Source: Domibacillus enclensis (GTDB lineage Bacteria > Bacillota > Bacilli > Bacillales > Domibacillaceae). Taken from it: a stretch of 64,000 bases of DNA. Shown piece by piece: positions 8,273 to 17,048 of this stretch; the stretch's first letter is position 1; every line of letters starts with the position of its first letter. The DNA is taken from assembly GCF_900156125.1 (NCBI RefSeq), contig NZ_FTLX01000005.1, positions 62,001 to 126,000 of the forward strand, written 5' to 3'. The position numbers and the translations under genes are program-made. A model generated the notes under the pieces. That model searched no databases and was not told the DNA's origin. It was given only the letters and a program-made list of their open reading frames with translations.

Positions 8273-9658
8273 TCACCCCTTATGAGAAGTGTCCCCGCTT
8301 CCGGCGATTGTATGCGCAATCTGCTGTCCATTTTGCATGCAAGCGCCGATGCCGACGCCGAAGTAGGAGCAGCCGGCGAGGTGAATGTTCGGATACAGCT
8401 CGCCTAACGTTTGCAGAAGCGATGCGGTTGCTTGCCCGTGGCCTAAATGGTAATTCGGCATTAAGTTGGTCCAGCGGGTTGCCTCAACTGTTTCTGGACG
8501 CTCGGTTATGCCGAGGCTTTTCTGCAAGTCCCCGAGCGCCGCATTCACTAATTCGTCCTCGGTCATGGCGGCAAGCGCTTCGTAGTGCGGGCTGCTGCTT
8601 TTGTAAAACAGCCGGACGAGCAGCTTGCGCCGGGCAGACGTATGAGTCCATTTCCGGCTCGTCCACGTACAGGCGTTACACAGCAAATCTGTGCCTTCTG
8701 TGACGATAAAGCCGGTGCCATCTGCCGGAAGTCTGGAATCCGGAATGTCAAAGCCGAGATACAAGCTGATCAGCGACGAATTTTTCAGCTGATCAAATGT
8801 TGGATCAAGCGCCGGCTCGCCAAGCAGCCTTTGAGCGGCATCATGTGGAATCGCCAGCACAATCTCGTCTGCTTTCATCGTTTCGCCTGTTGCAAGGGTG
8901 ACCCGCTCATTTTCGACTTTTGTTACAGCGGTTCCTTTTATGATCCGTGCTCCCGCTGATTTTGATTCAAGCTGATCGATCAAGGTGCCGAGCCCGCCTT
9001 GAAATGAAATGAATTTCTTTCGGGCTTTGTCGCCAAGAAAGGCTTCTTTGTTTGCTTCAAATCCCTTCATAAGGCTGCCATACTGCTTTTTGTAATCAAG
9101 CAAAAAAGGGAGGGTCGATTTCATCGTCAAATTGTCCAGGCTGCCGGAATAAACGCCGGACAGAACAGGGGCAATTTGCTTTTGGACGATTTCAGTGCCT
9201 AAATAATAGGTTAAAAAATCACCAACCGCATCATCTGGTCCAAACGGCAAATCGGTTTTGTCAAAATCAGCCAGTGCGGCTTTTTTTCCCTCTTCACTTA
9301 AAAGGGTGCTTTCGTACAACGATTCCACGCTTGTTGGAATGCCGAACACGGTTTCTTCGGGGATTTTATGAAGCACGCCTTCTGTGTAAAGATACGACAC
9401 GCCGGTTTCGTTGTATACGAGCTGATCCATCAAGCCGATTTCTTCTATGAGCGGCAGAACACCTGCATTTCGGGCAACGATCGAATCGGCACCGGCCTCG
9501 ATGGTGAAGTGATCTTCTTTCACGGTGCGGATTTTGCCTCCGAGCTGCTCGTCCTGCTCGATTAAGACGATTTGCCAGCCGGGCTGCTGTTTTGTCAGGT
9601 GATAAAGCGTGGTCATGCCCGTGATGCCGCCGCCAATGATTACAACTGTTTTCATCAT
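8273..9658 (-). CDS. hemY: Coproporphyrinogen III / protoporphyrinogen oxidase HemY (CgoX)
   Basis: 461 residues with GGAGGAG upstream of tandem ATGs. The N-terminal GGGITG (residues 9-14) is the FAD dinucleotide fold, followed by the family stretch IEAGADSIVARNAGVLPLIEEIGL; the C-terminal LAGCSYFGVGIGACMQNGQ is the second FAD contact. In Gram-positive bacteria this soluble flavoenzyme oxidises coproporphyrinogen III to coproporphyrin III in the coproporphyrin-dependent haem route. It usually stands with hemE and hemH; here it is separate, so it could be a second copy. A 46-residue ORF is coupled downstream. Confidence 0.9.
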   Translation of the reverse strand: MMKTVVIIGGGITGMTTLYHLTKQQPGWQIVLIEQDEQLGGKIRTVKEDHFTIEAGADSIVARNAGVLPLIEEIGLMDQLVYNETGVSYLYTEGVLHKIPEETVFGIPTSVESLYESTLLSEEGKKAALADFDKTDLPFGPDDAVGDFLTYYLGTEIVQKQIAPVLSGVYSGSLDNLTMKSTLPFLLDYKKQYGSLMKGFEANKEAFLGDKARKKFISFQGGLGTLIDQLESKSAGARIIKGTAVTKVENERVTLATGETMKADEIVLAIPHDAAQRLLGEPALDPTFDQLKNSSLISLYLGFDIPDSRLPADGTGFIVTEGTDLLCNACTWTSRKWTHTSARRKLLVRLFYKSSSPHYEALAAMTEDELVNAALGDLQKSLGITERPETVEATRWTNLMPNYHLGHGQATASLLQTLGELYPNIHLAGCSYFGVGIGACMQNGQQIAHTIAGSGDTSHKG

Positions 9659-9739
9659 GTCATCTCCTCCACACGATCATAGCACGTTTTTTACTGGAAT
9701 CCCGGATGGAAATTCGACAGTTCCTTTAACGGATGCTTG

Positions 9740-9768
9740 TGCATAAAGTTCCCATGCCCGCACATACT
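9740..9768 (+). promoter_or_regulatory. Sigma-G (forespore) type promoter of the germinant receptor operon
   Basis: TGCATA (9740-9745), 17-bp spacer, CATACT (9763-9768) fits the sigma-F/sigma-G consensus (-35 TGMATA-like, -10 CATAC/TA). It lies 35 bases before the first gene of a gerA-type operon, which in bacilli is forespore-expressed. Confidence 0.6.
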
Positions 9769-9802
9769 GAAACCATTATGAAACGTGAGGGGAAGGGTTT
9801 TA

Positions 9803-11407
9803 ATGGTTTCCTTTTTTCATCGGAAGAAACGGGCAAAAGAAAGCCAGACCCGGAGTGGCGGACCAGAAAAAAAGAAGGAGCAGCTGCTGGAAGTGTCTCT
9901 TGCAGCGAATGTTGATCATATCAGGCAAAAAACAGGGCACAGCCAGGACATTGTCATCCGCATGCTGAAGCTGGGGAGCCGCGGAGAGATGCGTGCCGCA
10001 GTGGTATACGTCAAAGGGATGGTGGATAGCCAGACCATTTATGATTTTATCCTTGAATCGATGATGACAAACCCATCCTTGCATGACAAGCTGACGCCCG
10101 AAGAAGCTGTGCAGCTGCTGACCGAGGAGGCGATTTCCATTGGCGGCCTCCAAAGGCAGCAACGCTGGGAAGAGGTGTTTACGTCTGTGATGGCGGGCAA
10201 TGCCCTTATTCTCGTGGACGGTATTGCTGAAGCGCTGGCAGCCAGTACGCAGGGGGGCGAGCGAAGAACGATTCAGGAATCAACGACCAATGTAGCGGTT
10301 CGCGGATCGAAAGAAGCGTTCACAGAATCGAATGAAACGAATATTGCCATGATTCGGCGCATCATTAATGACGAAAATCTATGGACGGAATCGATGAAAA
10401 TTGGCAGAGTAACAAAAACGGACGTATCGATTATGTACTTGAAAGGCATCGCCAAGGAGGAAATTGTAGAGGAAGTCCGCAGCCGGCTCAAGCGAATCGA
10501 TATCGATGCTATTTTGGAATCGGGCTATATTGAGCAGCTGATTGAAGACAAAACATTGACGACGTTTCCAACGGTTTTTCATACGGAGCGGCCAGATGCC
10601 GTTGCAGGCAATTTGCTCGAGGGCAGAGTCGCGATTTTTGTCAACGGAACGCCCTTTGTTCTTGTAGTGCCAGCTCTGTTTATTCAATTTTTTCAATCGG
10701 TAGAGGATTATTATGCCCGCTTTGATATTGCCACAGCTATTCGTTTTTTGCGCATTTTTATTTTTTTCATTTCTTTGATCGGCCCAGCCGTGTACATTGC
10801 GGCGACGACCTTTCATCAGGAGATGATTCCGACGGAGCTTGCAATCATTGTAGCGGCTCAAAGGGAATCTGTTCCATTTCCGGCGTTTGTAGAAGCGATC
10901 ATCATGGAGGTGACCTTTGAGATTTTGCGGGAGGCCGGCATACGGATGCCAAAAGCGATCGGATCGACTGTCTCGATTGTGGGCGCACTTGTCATCGGTC
11001 AGGCGGCGGTGCAGGCAGGCATCGTTTCGCCGGCGATGGTGATTGTCGTATCGATTACGGCCATCGCAAGCTTTGCGACACCTTCTTACGCAGTTGCGAT
11101 CTCGGCTCGTCTGATTCGCTTTTTGTTCATGTTCAGTGCAGCAACGTTCGGCTTTTACGGCATGATTCTCGCGTTTATTATGCTTATTCTCCATCTGTGC
11201 AGCCTTCGCTCCTTCGGGGTTCCTTATATGAGCCCGATGGCACCGCTGATTCCGGCTGAAGTAGGCGACACGATTTTCAGAAAGCCGCTCTGGGCGTTTA
11301 AACGGAGACCAAATCAGCTCGTATCAAATAATCAAGTGCGGCAGGCAGATGACCAAAAACCCCATCCGCCCGTAAAGGATCAGAAAGGAGGCGGACGAGA
11401 TGCGTAA
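9803..11407 (+). CDS. Spore germinant receptor A subunit (GerA/GerKA family)
   Basis: About 534 residues from the ATG at 9803 (GGGGAAGGG upstream); an in-frame GTG at 9785 is an alternative. The soluble N-terminal half contains the family stretch AANVDHIRQKTGHSQDIVIR and the motif GGLQRQQRWEEVFTSVMAGN; the C-terminal half has about five membrane segments with the conserved FVEAIIMEVTFEILREAG. GerA subunits sit in the spore inner membrane and bind nutrient germinants together with the B and C subunits. The gene overlaps the C-subunit gene by 8 bases. No specific germinant can be assigned. Confidence 0.92.
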   Translation: MVSFFHRKKRAKESQTRSGGPEKKKEQLLEVSLAANVDHIRQKTGHSQDIVIRMLKLGSRGEMRAAVVYVKGMVDSQTIYDFILESMMTNPSLHDKLTPEEAVQLLTEEAISIGGLQRQQRWEEVFTSVMAGNALILVDGIAEALAASTQGGERRTIQESTTNVAVRGSKEAFTESNETNIAMIRRIINDENLWTESMKIGRVTKTDVSIMYLKGIAKEEIVEEVRSRLKRIDIDAILESGYIEQLIEDKTLTTFPTVFHTERPDAVAGNLLEGRVAIFVNGTPFVLVVPALFIQFFQSVEDYYARFDIATAIRFLRIFIFFISLIGPAVYIAATTFHQEMIPTELAIIVAAQRESVPFPAFVEAIIMEVTFEILREAGIRMPKAIGSTVSIVGALVIGQAAVQAGIVSPAMVIVVSITAIASFATPSYAVAISARLIRFLFMFSAATFGFYGMILAFIMLILHLCSLRSFGVPYMSPMAPLIPAEVGDTIFRKPLWAFKRRPNQLVSNNQVRQADDQKPHPPVKDQKGGGRDA

Positions 11408-12635
11408 ATGGCTTCTTTTCTTTCTTCTGATGATGAGTGTAACGGGATTGTCCGGCTGCTGGAGCAAAAAGGAGCTGTCAGAGCTCGCCATAATTTCCGC
11501 AATGGGCATTGATAAAAACGAGGAAGGCAAATATGTCAAAACTGTTCAGTTTGTAAATCCAGGCAACGTATCGGGAGGTCTTCAAGGCGGAGGCGGCGGA
11601 CAGGGGCCGGCCGTGACGGTTTATACGGCTGAAGGCGATACGGTGTTTGAAGCACATATTAACTCATCAGCAAAAGTATCCAGGCAGCTATACCACCCTC
11701 ACGCCAACCTGGTTGTGATCGGAGAAGAGCTGGCCCGAACAGAAGGAGTGAACGTGCTCCTCGACGTGTTTGAACGAAACGCGGAAGTCCGCTCGACGAC
11801 TAAGCTGATTATCTCTCGTGATATGAAAGCAGGGGACATGATGAAAATGCTGACAGCGATTGATCATATCCCTGCTGAAAAAGTGAATAACACATTGAAA
11901 ATCACGGAAAAGATGCGCGGGGAAAATGTCGTTGTCAGTTTGCAGGATTTCATTAAATGGAGTACAGCGCCCGGTATAGAACCCATTTTAAGCGGATTTC
12001 GCGTAGAAGGAAATCTTGCAGAAGCAAATAAGCAGGAAAGTGTCATGCAGATGGACCCTGCAGCCAACCTAGAGGCAAACGGAATCGCTGTCTTTAAAGA
12101 TGAAAAGCTGATTGATTGGTATGAGGGCCAGACCGCAAGAGGCGTTGTCTGGATTTTAGACCGAGTGAAGCAGGCGGAAATAGACCTTGAATGGGAAGGG
12201 AAAAAAGATGCGGTCGTGTACCAGGTGATGCGTCAAAATACAACAATCAAAGCAGACACAAAGAAGGACATCCCGGAGATAACCATTCACGTCCGTGCGG
12301 AAGGCGCTATTCGCGAAGTGACCAAGCCTGTGAAACTCGACGACCCGAACATCATTGCTGAAATTGAAAGAGCAGCCGAAAAGGAAATCAAGCAGCAGCT
12401 CCAAAAAACGGTTGAACGAACTCAAAAAAATCAATCCGATATTTTCGGTTTTGGGCAAGCCATTTACCGCCAGAACGCGAAGAAGTGGAAGGGCCTTCAA
12501 GAAAATTGGAATGAAACATACTTTCCGCAGGTCAAGGTAAACATAGAGGTTGAAGCATTTGTGCGCCGAACAGGGCTGAGAACGAACGATCACCTTTCCG
12601 AATTGGAGAAAAAACAAAGCAAGGGAGGCGAATAA
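11400..12635 (+). CDS. Spore germinant receptor C subunit, lipoprotein (Ger(x)C family)
   Basis: 411 residues. Signal sequence with a lipobox LSGC ending at residue 20, followed by the Ger(x)C hallmark WSKKELSELAIISAMGIDK. The C-terminal domain carries the family pattern around GFGQAIYRQNAKKWKGLQENW. C subunits are diacylglyceryl-anchored to the outer face of the spore inner membrane and are needed for receptor assembly. Ribosome site AAAGGAGGCG lies inside the end of the A-subunit gene; 8-base overlap. Order here is A-C-B, as in gerK of B. subtilis, not A-B-C. Confidence 0.92.
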   Translation: MRKWLLFFLLMMSVTGLSGCWSKKELSELAIISAMGIDKNEEGKYVKTVQFVNPGNVSGGLQGGGGGQGPAVTVYTAEGDTVFEAHINSSAKVSRQLYHPHANLVVIGEELARTEGVNVLLDVFERNAEVRSTTKLIISRDMKAGDMMKMLTAIDHIPAEKVNNTLKITEKMRGENVVVSLQDFIKWSTAPGIEPILSGFRVEGNLAEANKQESVMQMDPAANLEANGIAVFKDEKLIDWYEGQTARGVVWILDRVKQAEIDLEWEGKKDAVVYQVMRQNTTIKADTKKDIPEITIHVRAEGAIREVTKPVKLDDPNIIAEIERAAEKEIKQQLQKTVERTQKNQSDIFGFGQAIYRQNAKKWKGLQENWNETYFPQVKVNIEVEAFVRRTGLRTNDHLSELEKKQSKGGE

Positions 12636-12636
12636 G

Positions 12637-13758
12637 GTGGAGAACGCAAAAATCAGCGCTTATCAGCTGTTCGTCCTCATCGTTTTATTTGAGCTGGGAA
12701 GCGCCATTCTGGTTCCGCTGGCGATTGATGCCAAGCAAGAGGCGTGGCTGGCGATTTTAATCAGCACCCTTGGCGGCCTTTGTTTGTTTTGGCTGTATTT
12801 TCGATTGTATGAATATTACCCGGACCGGTCGCCAGTCGAGTATATTCAAGCACTGCTTGGCAAAATCCCGGGCAGTATCATAGTGTTTGCGTATATTTTG
12901 TTTTGTCTTTACTTATCCGCCCGGGTGCTGAGGGATTTTGGCGAAATGCTCGTAACGGTCGCCTATCCGGAAACGCCGCTGTTTATTATCAATACGATTA
13001 TGATTGCTGCTGCTGCTTATGCAGTGCGAAAAGGCATTGAAACGATAGCGCGGACGGGAGAGCTGCTGTTTGTTTTGTTTAGCTTTTTATTCATTAGCGC
13101 ATTTTTTCTTATTTCCGTCGCGGGCATCATCGATGTATCCAATTTGCGACCGGCGTTTGAAAATGGCTTGACGCCCGTTGTGAAAACAGCCTTTACTCAA
13201 ACGCTTTATTTTCCTTTTGGCGAAGTGGTCGCGTTCGCCATGATCTTTCCATATGTGAATAATGCAAAGGAAGCGAAAAAAGCGGGCTTGCTGGCCGTCC
13301 TGGTCAGCGGCGTTACGCTGGCTCTGATGATGGCATCAAACACGAGCGTTCTCGGTATCGAACTCGTCTCCCGGTCGCTTTTTCCTCTTCTGTCGACGAT
13401 TCAAACGATCGAGGTGTTTGATTTTATCGAGCGGCTGGACGTGTATTTTATGCTTGCGTCCGTCATTGGCGGCTTTTTTAAAATCAGCTTATTTTTTTAC
13501 ATTGCGGTAAGAGCGCTGGCAATCCTTTTTAATGAGCAGCAGCCGATTCGCCTTGCTTACCCAATCGGCATGGTCATTCTTGTCCTGTCCATGATGACTG
13601 CCAGCAACTTTTCCGAGCATTTAACAGAAGGAATAAAAAGCACCCTTTTTACGCACTTGCCGTTTCAAGTCGTGTTTCCATTTTTATTATTTCTTCTGGC
13701 GGCTGTAAAGCACAGGAGGAAAAAGCAAGCTGGGGCAGACGGAAGGGATTCATTATGA
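12637..13758 (+). CDS. Spore germinant receptor B subunit (GerB/GerKB-type permease)
   Basis: 373 residues, GTG start with AAGGGAGG upstream, one base after the C-subunit stop. The protein has about ten membrane segments and the family opening ISAYQLFVLIVLFELGSAIL, plus WLAILISTLGGLCLFWLYFRLYEYYP. GerB subunits belong to the amino acid/polyamine/organocation transporter superfamily and form the core germinant-binding subunit; single residues in the membrane segments decide ligand specificity. The next gene overlaps by 4 bases (ATGA). Confidence 0.92.
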   Translation: MENAKISAYQLFVLIVLFELGSAILVPLAIDAKQEAWLAILISTLGGLCLFWLYFRLYEYYPDRSPVEYIQALLGKIPGSIIVFAYILFCLYLSARVLRDFGEMLVTVAYPETPLFIINTIMIAAAAYAVRKGIETIARTGELLFVLFSFLFISAFFLISVAGIIDVSNLRPAFENGLTPVVKTAFTQTLYFPFGEVVAFAMIFPYVNNAKEAKKAGLLAVLVSGVTLALMMASNTSVLGIELVSRSLFPLLSTIQTIEVFDFIERLDVYFMLASVIGGFFKISLFFYIAVRALAILFNEQQPIRLAYPIGMVILVLSMMTASNFSEHLTEGIKSTLFTHLPFQVVFPFLLFLLAAVKHRRKKQAGADGRDSL

Positions 13759-13982
13759 AAGCCATCGTCATTGCCCTTTGTTGCTTGCTGTTTTTGATGA
13801 TTTTTTCGAGTGCCCTTGATGTGTTGATCGGAAACGTAACCTTGAACACATCACTTCAGACCATTATGAATCCATTTCACGTGATGGAAAGACCGGAGCT
13901 GTATATTTTTGTATTGCTGCTCGTTCTTGTGATCGGGAAAGCGGTGTTCAGGAAGAATAATTCTAAAAAGAAAAAGGAGTAA
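13755..13982 (+). CDS. Candidate germinant receptor D subunit (two-helix membrane protein)
   Basis: 75 residues, overlapping the B-subunit gene by 4 bases. Two hydrophobic segments (about 3-24 and 49-66) separated by a short polar loop, with a lysine-rich tail. Small two-helix D subunits are known in some gerA-type operons of Bacillus, where they modulate germination rates. Assignment is by size, topology and operon position; I see no sequence signature that proves it. Confidence 0.7.
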   Translation: MKAIVIALCCLLFLMIFSSALDVLIGNVTLNTSLQTIMNPFHVMERPELYIFVLLLVLVIGKAVFRKNNSKKKKE

Positions 13983-14051
13983 ACGATGGGATTGCGTTGT
14001 CATACGCAGTTCTTTTTGTGTTATATTATGGAAAAGAGAAGGAGGGGAGAC

Positions 14052-14429
14052 ATGAGTAGACTGACAAAGGCAATGAGTGTTTCGATCCTCTTATTTATAG
14101 CGGGATGTTCGAATGCGAATGACGTGATTAGAACCGAAAAAACACGTCCGGCAGAAGCGGATGGGCTCGTGATCATGAAAGCAAACGATGAAGTAAAGGA
14201 AGCAGCTCAAACTTTTTTGAAGGAAAAAGGCTGGGACAAGCAGGCAACAGACATTGCGCTGGCACAAACTGTAGAGGACCCGCAATATGCAGAGTGGGTG
14301 GATCATCCGGCAAAAGGAGAGCTAGTGGCAGTGTCCTTTTTAGAAAAAGAATCCTCGGTCATTGGCGTGCCCGTTGTGTATGTGGACCCAGAATCAAATA
14401 AGGTCGCCGGTTATATGCCAGGCGAATAA
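14052..14429 (+). CDS. Small secreted lipoprotein, 125 aa, unknown function
   Basis: Start at 14052 is set by AGAAGGAGGGGAG just upstream; longer in-frame versions have no ribosome site. Signal peptide MSRLTKAMSVSILLFIAGC with lipobox IAGC. The mature part is acidic/lysine rich with VKEAAQTFLKEKGWDKQATD and VPVVYVDPESNKVAGYMPGE. No family recognised. Followed closely by the shrunken DUF523 gene and a membrane gene on the same strand, which may form a unit with it. Confidence 0.7.
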   Translation: MSRLTKAMSVSILLFIAGCSNANDVIRTEKTRPAEADGLVIMKANDEVKEAAQTFLKEKGWDKQATDIALAQTVEDPQYAEWVDHPAKGELVAVSFLEKESSVIGVPVVYVDPESNKVAGYMPGE

Positions 14430-14442
14430 AGGGAGTGTTTGT

Positions 14443-14610
14443 ATGATGATCGTCAGCTCATGCCTGGCAGATGGGAGCCGTGCCATCTACAATGGAACCT
14501 TTTCCGGCACAAAAATAGCGGGAGCCGGTGTGACAGCCGCGCTGCTGCGGCGGCATGGGATAACGGTTTTGTCAGAGGAAGACGCTGTCAAATCTGGTGA
14601 CGTCTGTTGA
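14443..14610 (+). pseudogene. In-frame miniature of a DUF523 / TudS-like gene, 55 aa
   Basis: Good ribosome site (AAAGGGAG) before ATGATG. The start (MMIVSSCLA) matches the N-terminus of DUF523 proteins, and SRAIYNGTFSGTKIAGAGV, TAALLRRHGITVLSEED matches their C-terminus, which normally reads IYDGTFSG...GVTAALL..GI.V.SEE. About 90 residues between CLA and the (S)xIYNGTFSG segment are missing, including most conserved cysteines expected of the 2-thiouracil desulfidase-like active site. The joint keeps the frame open. Probably a deletion remnant that is non-functional as a desulfidase. Its stop overlaps the next start (TGATG). Confidence 0.6.
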
Positions 14611-14963
14611 TGAAGGCGAACGTGATCCTGTTGACAGCTGGGGTGGCTCTTTCGATCGTGTCCAAGTGGCTGCAATTTCGGGGGAAGGCGGATATTGGGG
14701 ACCTGCTAGTATTTCCTGCGGCAGTCTTTCTCGTGCTTGGCGGCTTGTTCAGCTGGCCGCAATACCAGGTCTGGCTGAACGATCAAGACACGAGCGGAGC
14801 AGCTAAAATGTTCGGGGCGGCAGCATGTACAGGTATAGTCTCGTTTCAGCTGATGGCCTGGATCGTATTTGGCCGGAAACTGGATATAGGTTTTTTGTTT
14901 TTAATTCCAGTTTTCATCAGTATCGGCGGTGTTGTCTGGTTTTGGATACGGCTGAAATCATAG
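14610..14963 (+). CDS. Small integral membrane protein, 117 aa
   Basis: ATG at 14610 overlaps the stop of the preceding mini-gene by one base, so translation is probably coupled. Four hydrophobic segments (VILLTAGVALSIVS; LLVFPAAVFLVLGGLF; MFGAAACTGIVSFQLMAWIVF; FLFLIPVFISIGGVVWFW). No family recognised and no charged functional motif in the membrane segments. Confidence 0.65.
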   Translation: MKANVILLTAGVALSIVSKWLQFRGKADIGDLLVFPAAVFLVLGGLFSWPQYQVWLNDQDTSGAAKMFGAAACTGIVSFQLMAWIVFGRKLDIGFLFLIPVFISIGGVVWFWIRLKS

Positions 14964-14967
14964 ACGA

Positions 14968-15007
14968 AAGCTTCTGTTAGATTTTAAGAAAAATCGAATA
15001 GAAGCTT
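14968..15007. promoter_or_regulatory. Inverted repeat upstream of fbp
   Basis: AAGCTTCT (14968-14975) and AGAAGCTT (15000-15007), perfect 8-bp arms around a 24-base centre. No T-run, so a weak terminator or an operator-like site for fbp. Confidence 0.35.
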
Positions 15008-15061
15008 CATAACCGATGTGCTAAACTGAAAAAGGAACGGGTATGAAGGGGGAATACATAG

Positions 15062-16996
15062 ATGTTGAATTCAAAATACTTAGATTTATTAGCTCAAAAA
15101 TACAATAGTGAAGAAAAAGTAGCGACTGAAATTATTAATCTGGAAGCGATTCTCAATCTTCCTAAAGGAACAGAGCATTTTGTCAGTGATTTGCACGGGG
15201 AGTATCAGGCTTTCCAGCACGTGCTGCGAAACGGGTCGGGCAATGTAAAAGTGAAAATCAAAGACCTGTTCAAAGAAGAATTATCTGAGCAGGAAATTAA
15301 TGAATTTGCGACACTTGTCTATTACCCGGAAGAAAAAATTCAATTAATCAAGAATCAGTTTGGCAACGAAAAGGAGCTGGCTGAGTGGTACAAAGCAGTC
15401 ATCGAGCGGATGATGAAGCTCATTTCGTATGCGTCCTCAAAATATACACGCTCAAAACTGCGCAAGGCGCTGCCGAAGCAGTTTGTGTTTATTGTGGAGG
15501 AATTACTGTATAAAACGGATGAATTCACGAACAAAAAGGATTATTACCCGAAAATCATCCAGCAGCTGATTTCCCTCGATCAAGCAGACAAGCTGATTAT
15601 CGGGCTTGCGTATACGACACAGCGACTAGTTGTGGATCACCTGCATGTTGTAGGGGATATTTACGACCGGGGCCCTGAGCCGGATAAAATTATGGAAACA
15701 CTTATTAAATACCATTCGGTTGATATTCAATGGGGAAACCATGATGTATTATGGATCGGTGCGTTTGCCGGGTCCAAGGTGTGCCTGGCTAACATTATCC
15801 GCATCTGTGCCCGCTACAACAATCTGGATATTATTGAAGATGTATATGGCATCAACCTGAGACCGCTGTTGAATTTGGCAGAGAAGTATTACGATGACAA
15901 TCCAGCCTTCAGACCAAAGAGGCATTCAGGCGAACCGCTGTCTGAGCAGGAGGAGCAGCAAATCACGAAAATTCATCAGGCCATCTCGATCATCCAGTTT
16001 AAACTTGAAAGCCCTATCATCAAACGGCGTCCGTGCTTCGATATGTCTGACCGGCTTCTATTGGAAAAAATTGATTATACGACAAATGAAGTAACGATTC
16101 ATGGTGCCACTTATCCGCTTCAAAACACATGCTTCGGTACCATTAACCCGGAGCAGCCGGATCAATTGCTGGAAGAGGAAAAGCAGGTCATCGAAAAGCT
16201 GCTGTTTTCGGTTCAGCATTCCGAGAAGCTGGCGCGGCATATGAATTTCCTTATGAAAAAAGGCAGCCTGTATTTGAAATACAACGGAAATCTATTAATA
16301 CACGGCTGCATTCCTTTAGATGAAAAAGGAAACATGGAAAGCATGACCATTGAAGAAAAAACGTATGCGGGTCGTGACCTGCTTGATATTTTTGAGCATT
16401 ACTTACGGCATGCTTTTTCCCACCCGGAGGAAACGGATGATCTGGCGACCGATATGGTCTGGTATTTATGGACCGGAGAATATTCATCGCTCTTTGGCAA
16501 ACGAGAAATGACAACCTTCGAGCGGTACTTTATTCAGGATAAAGCGACGCATAAGGAGCGGAAAAACCCCTATTATCATTTGCGTGAAGACGAAGACATT
16601 TGCCGCAAAATTTTGTCTGAATTCGATTTGAGTCCTGACCAGGGCCACATTATTAACGGACATACGCCTGTAAAGGAAATTAACGGGGAAAATCCAGTAA
16701 AGGCAAACGGCAAAATGATCGTGATCGACGGCGGCTTTTCAAAAGCGTATCAGTCGACAACAGGCATTGCGGGATACACGCTGCTTTATAACTCGTACGG
16801 CATGCAGCTTGTTGCCCATAAGCATTTTAACTCAAAGGAAGACGTTCTTTGCAACGGAACAGATGTATTATCCGTCAAGAGACTGGTAGACGAGGAATTG
16901 GAACGGAAAACCGTCGGAGAAACAAATGTCGGGGAAGAACTGCAGCAGGAAATCGAAGTATTAAACAGTTTGAGAGAATACCGCTATATGAATTAA
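15062..16996 (+). CDS. fbp: Class III fructose-1,6-bisphosphatase
   Basis: 644 residues, start after GAAGGGGGAATAC. The calcineurin-like metallophosphatase motifs are present in order: [10 protein letters not shown] (DLHG at 43-46), GDIYDRGP near 198-205, WGNHDVLW near 225-232 and GHTPV near the C-terminus, which coordinate two metal ions. The sequence matches the Bacillus Fbp (YydE) class, distinct from the GlpX and class I enzymes, and is close to the usual length of about 640-670. Catalyses fructose-1,6-bisphosphate to fructose-6-phosphate in gluconeogenesis. Monocistronic: terminator follows at once. Confidence 0.96.
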   Translation: MLNSKYLDLLAQKYNSEEKVATEIINLEAILNLPKGTEHFVSDLHGEYQAFQHVLRNGSGNVKVKIKDLFKEELSEQEINEFATLVYYPEEKIQLIKNQFGNEKELAEWYKAVIERMMKLISYASSKYTRSKLRKALPKQFVFIVEELLYKTDEFTNKKDYYPKIIQQLISLDQADKLIIGLAYTTQRLVVDHLHVVGDIYDRGPEPDKIMETLIKYHSVDIQWGNHDVLWIGAFAGSKVCLANIIRICARYNNLDIIEDVYGINLRPLLNLAEKYYDDNPAFRPKRHSGEPLSEQEEQQITKIHQAISIIQFKLESPIIKRRPCFDMSDRLLLEKIDYTTNEVTIHGATYPLQNTCFGTINPEQPDQLLEEEKQVIEKLLFSVQHSEKLARHMNFLMKKGSLYLKYNGNLLIHGCIPLDEKGNMESMTIEEKTYAGRDLLDIFEHYLRHAFSHPEETDDLATDMVWYLWTGEYSSLFGKREMTTFERYFIQDKATHKERKNPYYHLREDEDICRKILSEFDLSPDQGHIINGHTPVKEINGENPVKANGKMIVIDGGFSKAYQSTTGIAGYTLLYNSYGMQLVAHKHFNSKEDVLCNGTDVLSVKRLVDEELERKTVGETNVGEELQQEIEVLNSLREYRYMN

Positions 16997-17000
16997 AAAA

Positions 17001-17040
17001 AGAGACAGGCGTGGGGTGTCAACAACCCGCGTCCGTCTCT
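17001..17040. terminator. Bidirectional terminator between fbp and rsbR-like gene
   Basis: AGAGACaGGCGTGGG pairs with CCCGCGtCCGTCTCT; A-run before and T-rich run after allow both convergent genes to use it. Confidence 0.85.
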
Positions 17041-17048
17041 TTCTTCCT

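Noticed and set aside
8080-8703. Plus-strand frame of 207 codons opposite hemY
   Set aside because: Composition is Cys/Arg/Ser-rich noise and hemY is certain on the other strand.
10379-11194. Long minus-strand frame (271 codons) opposite the germinant receptor A gene
   Set aside because: Shadow of the plus-strand gene: rich in Arg/Asn/His, no ribosome site, and the plus-strand protein matches the GerA family throughout.
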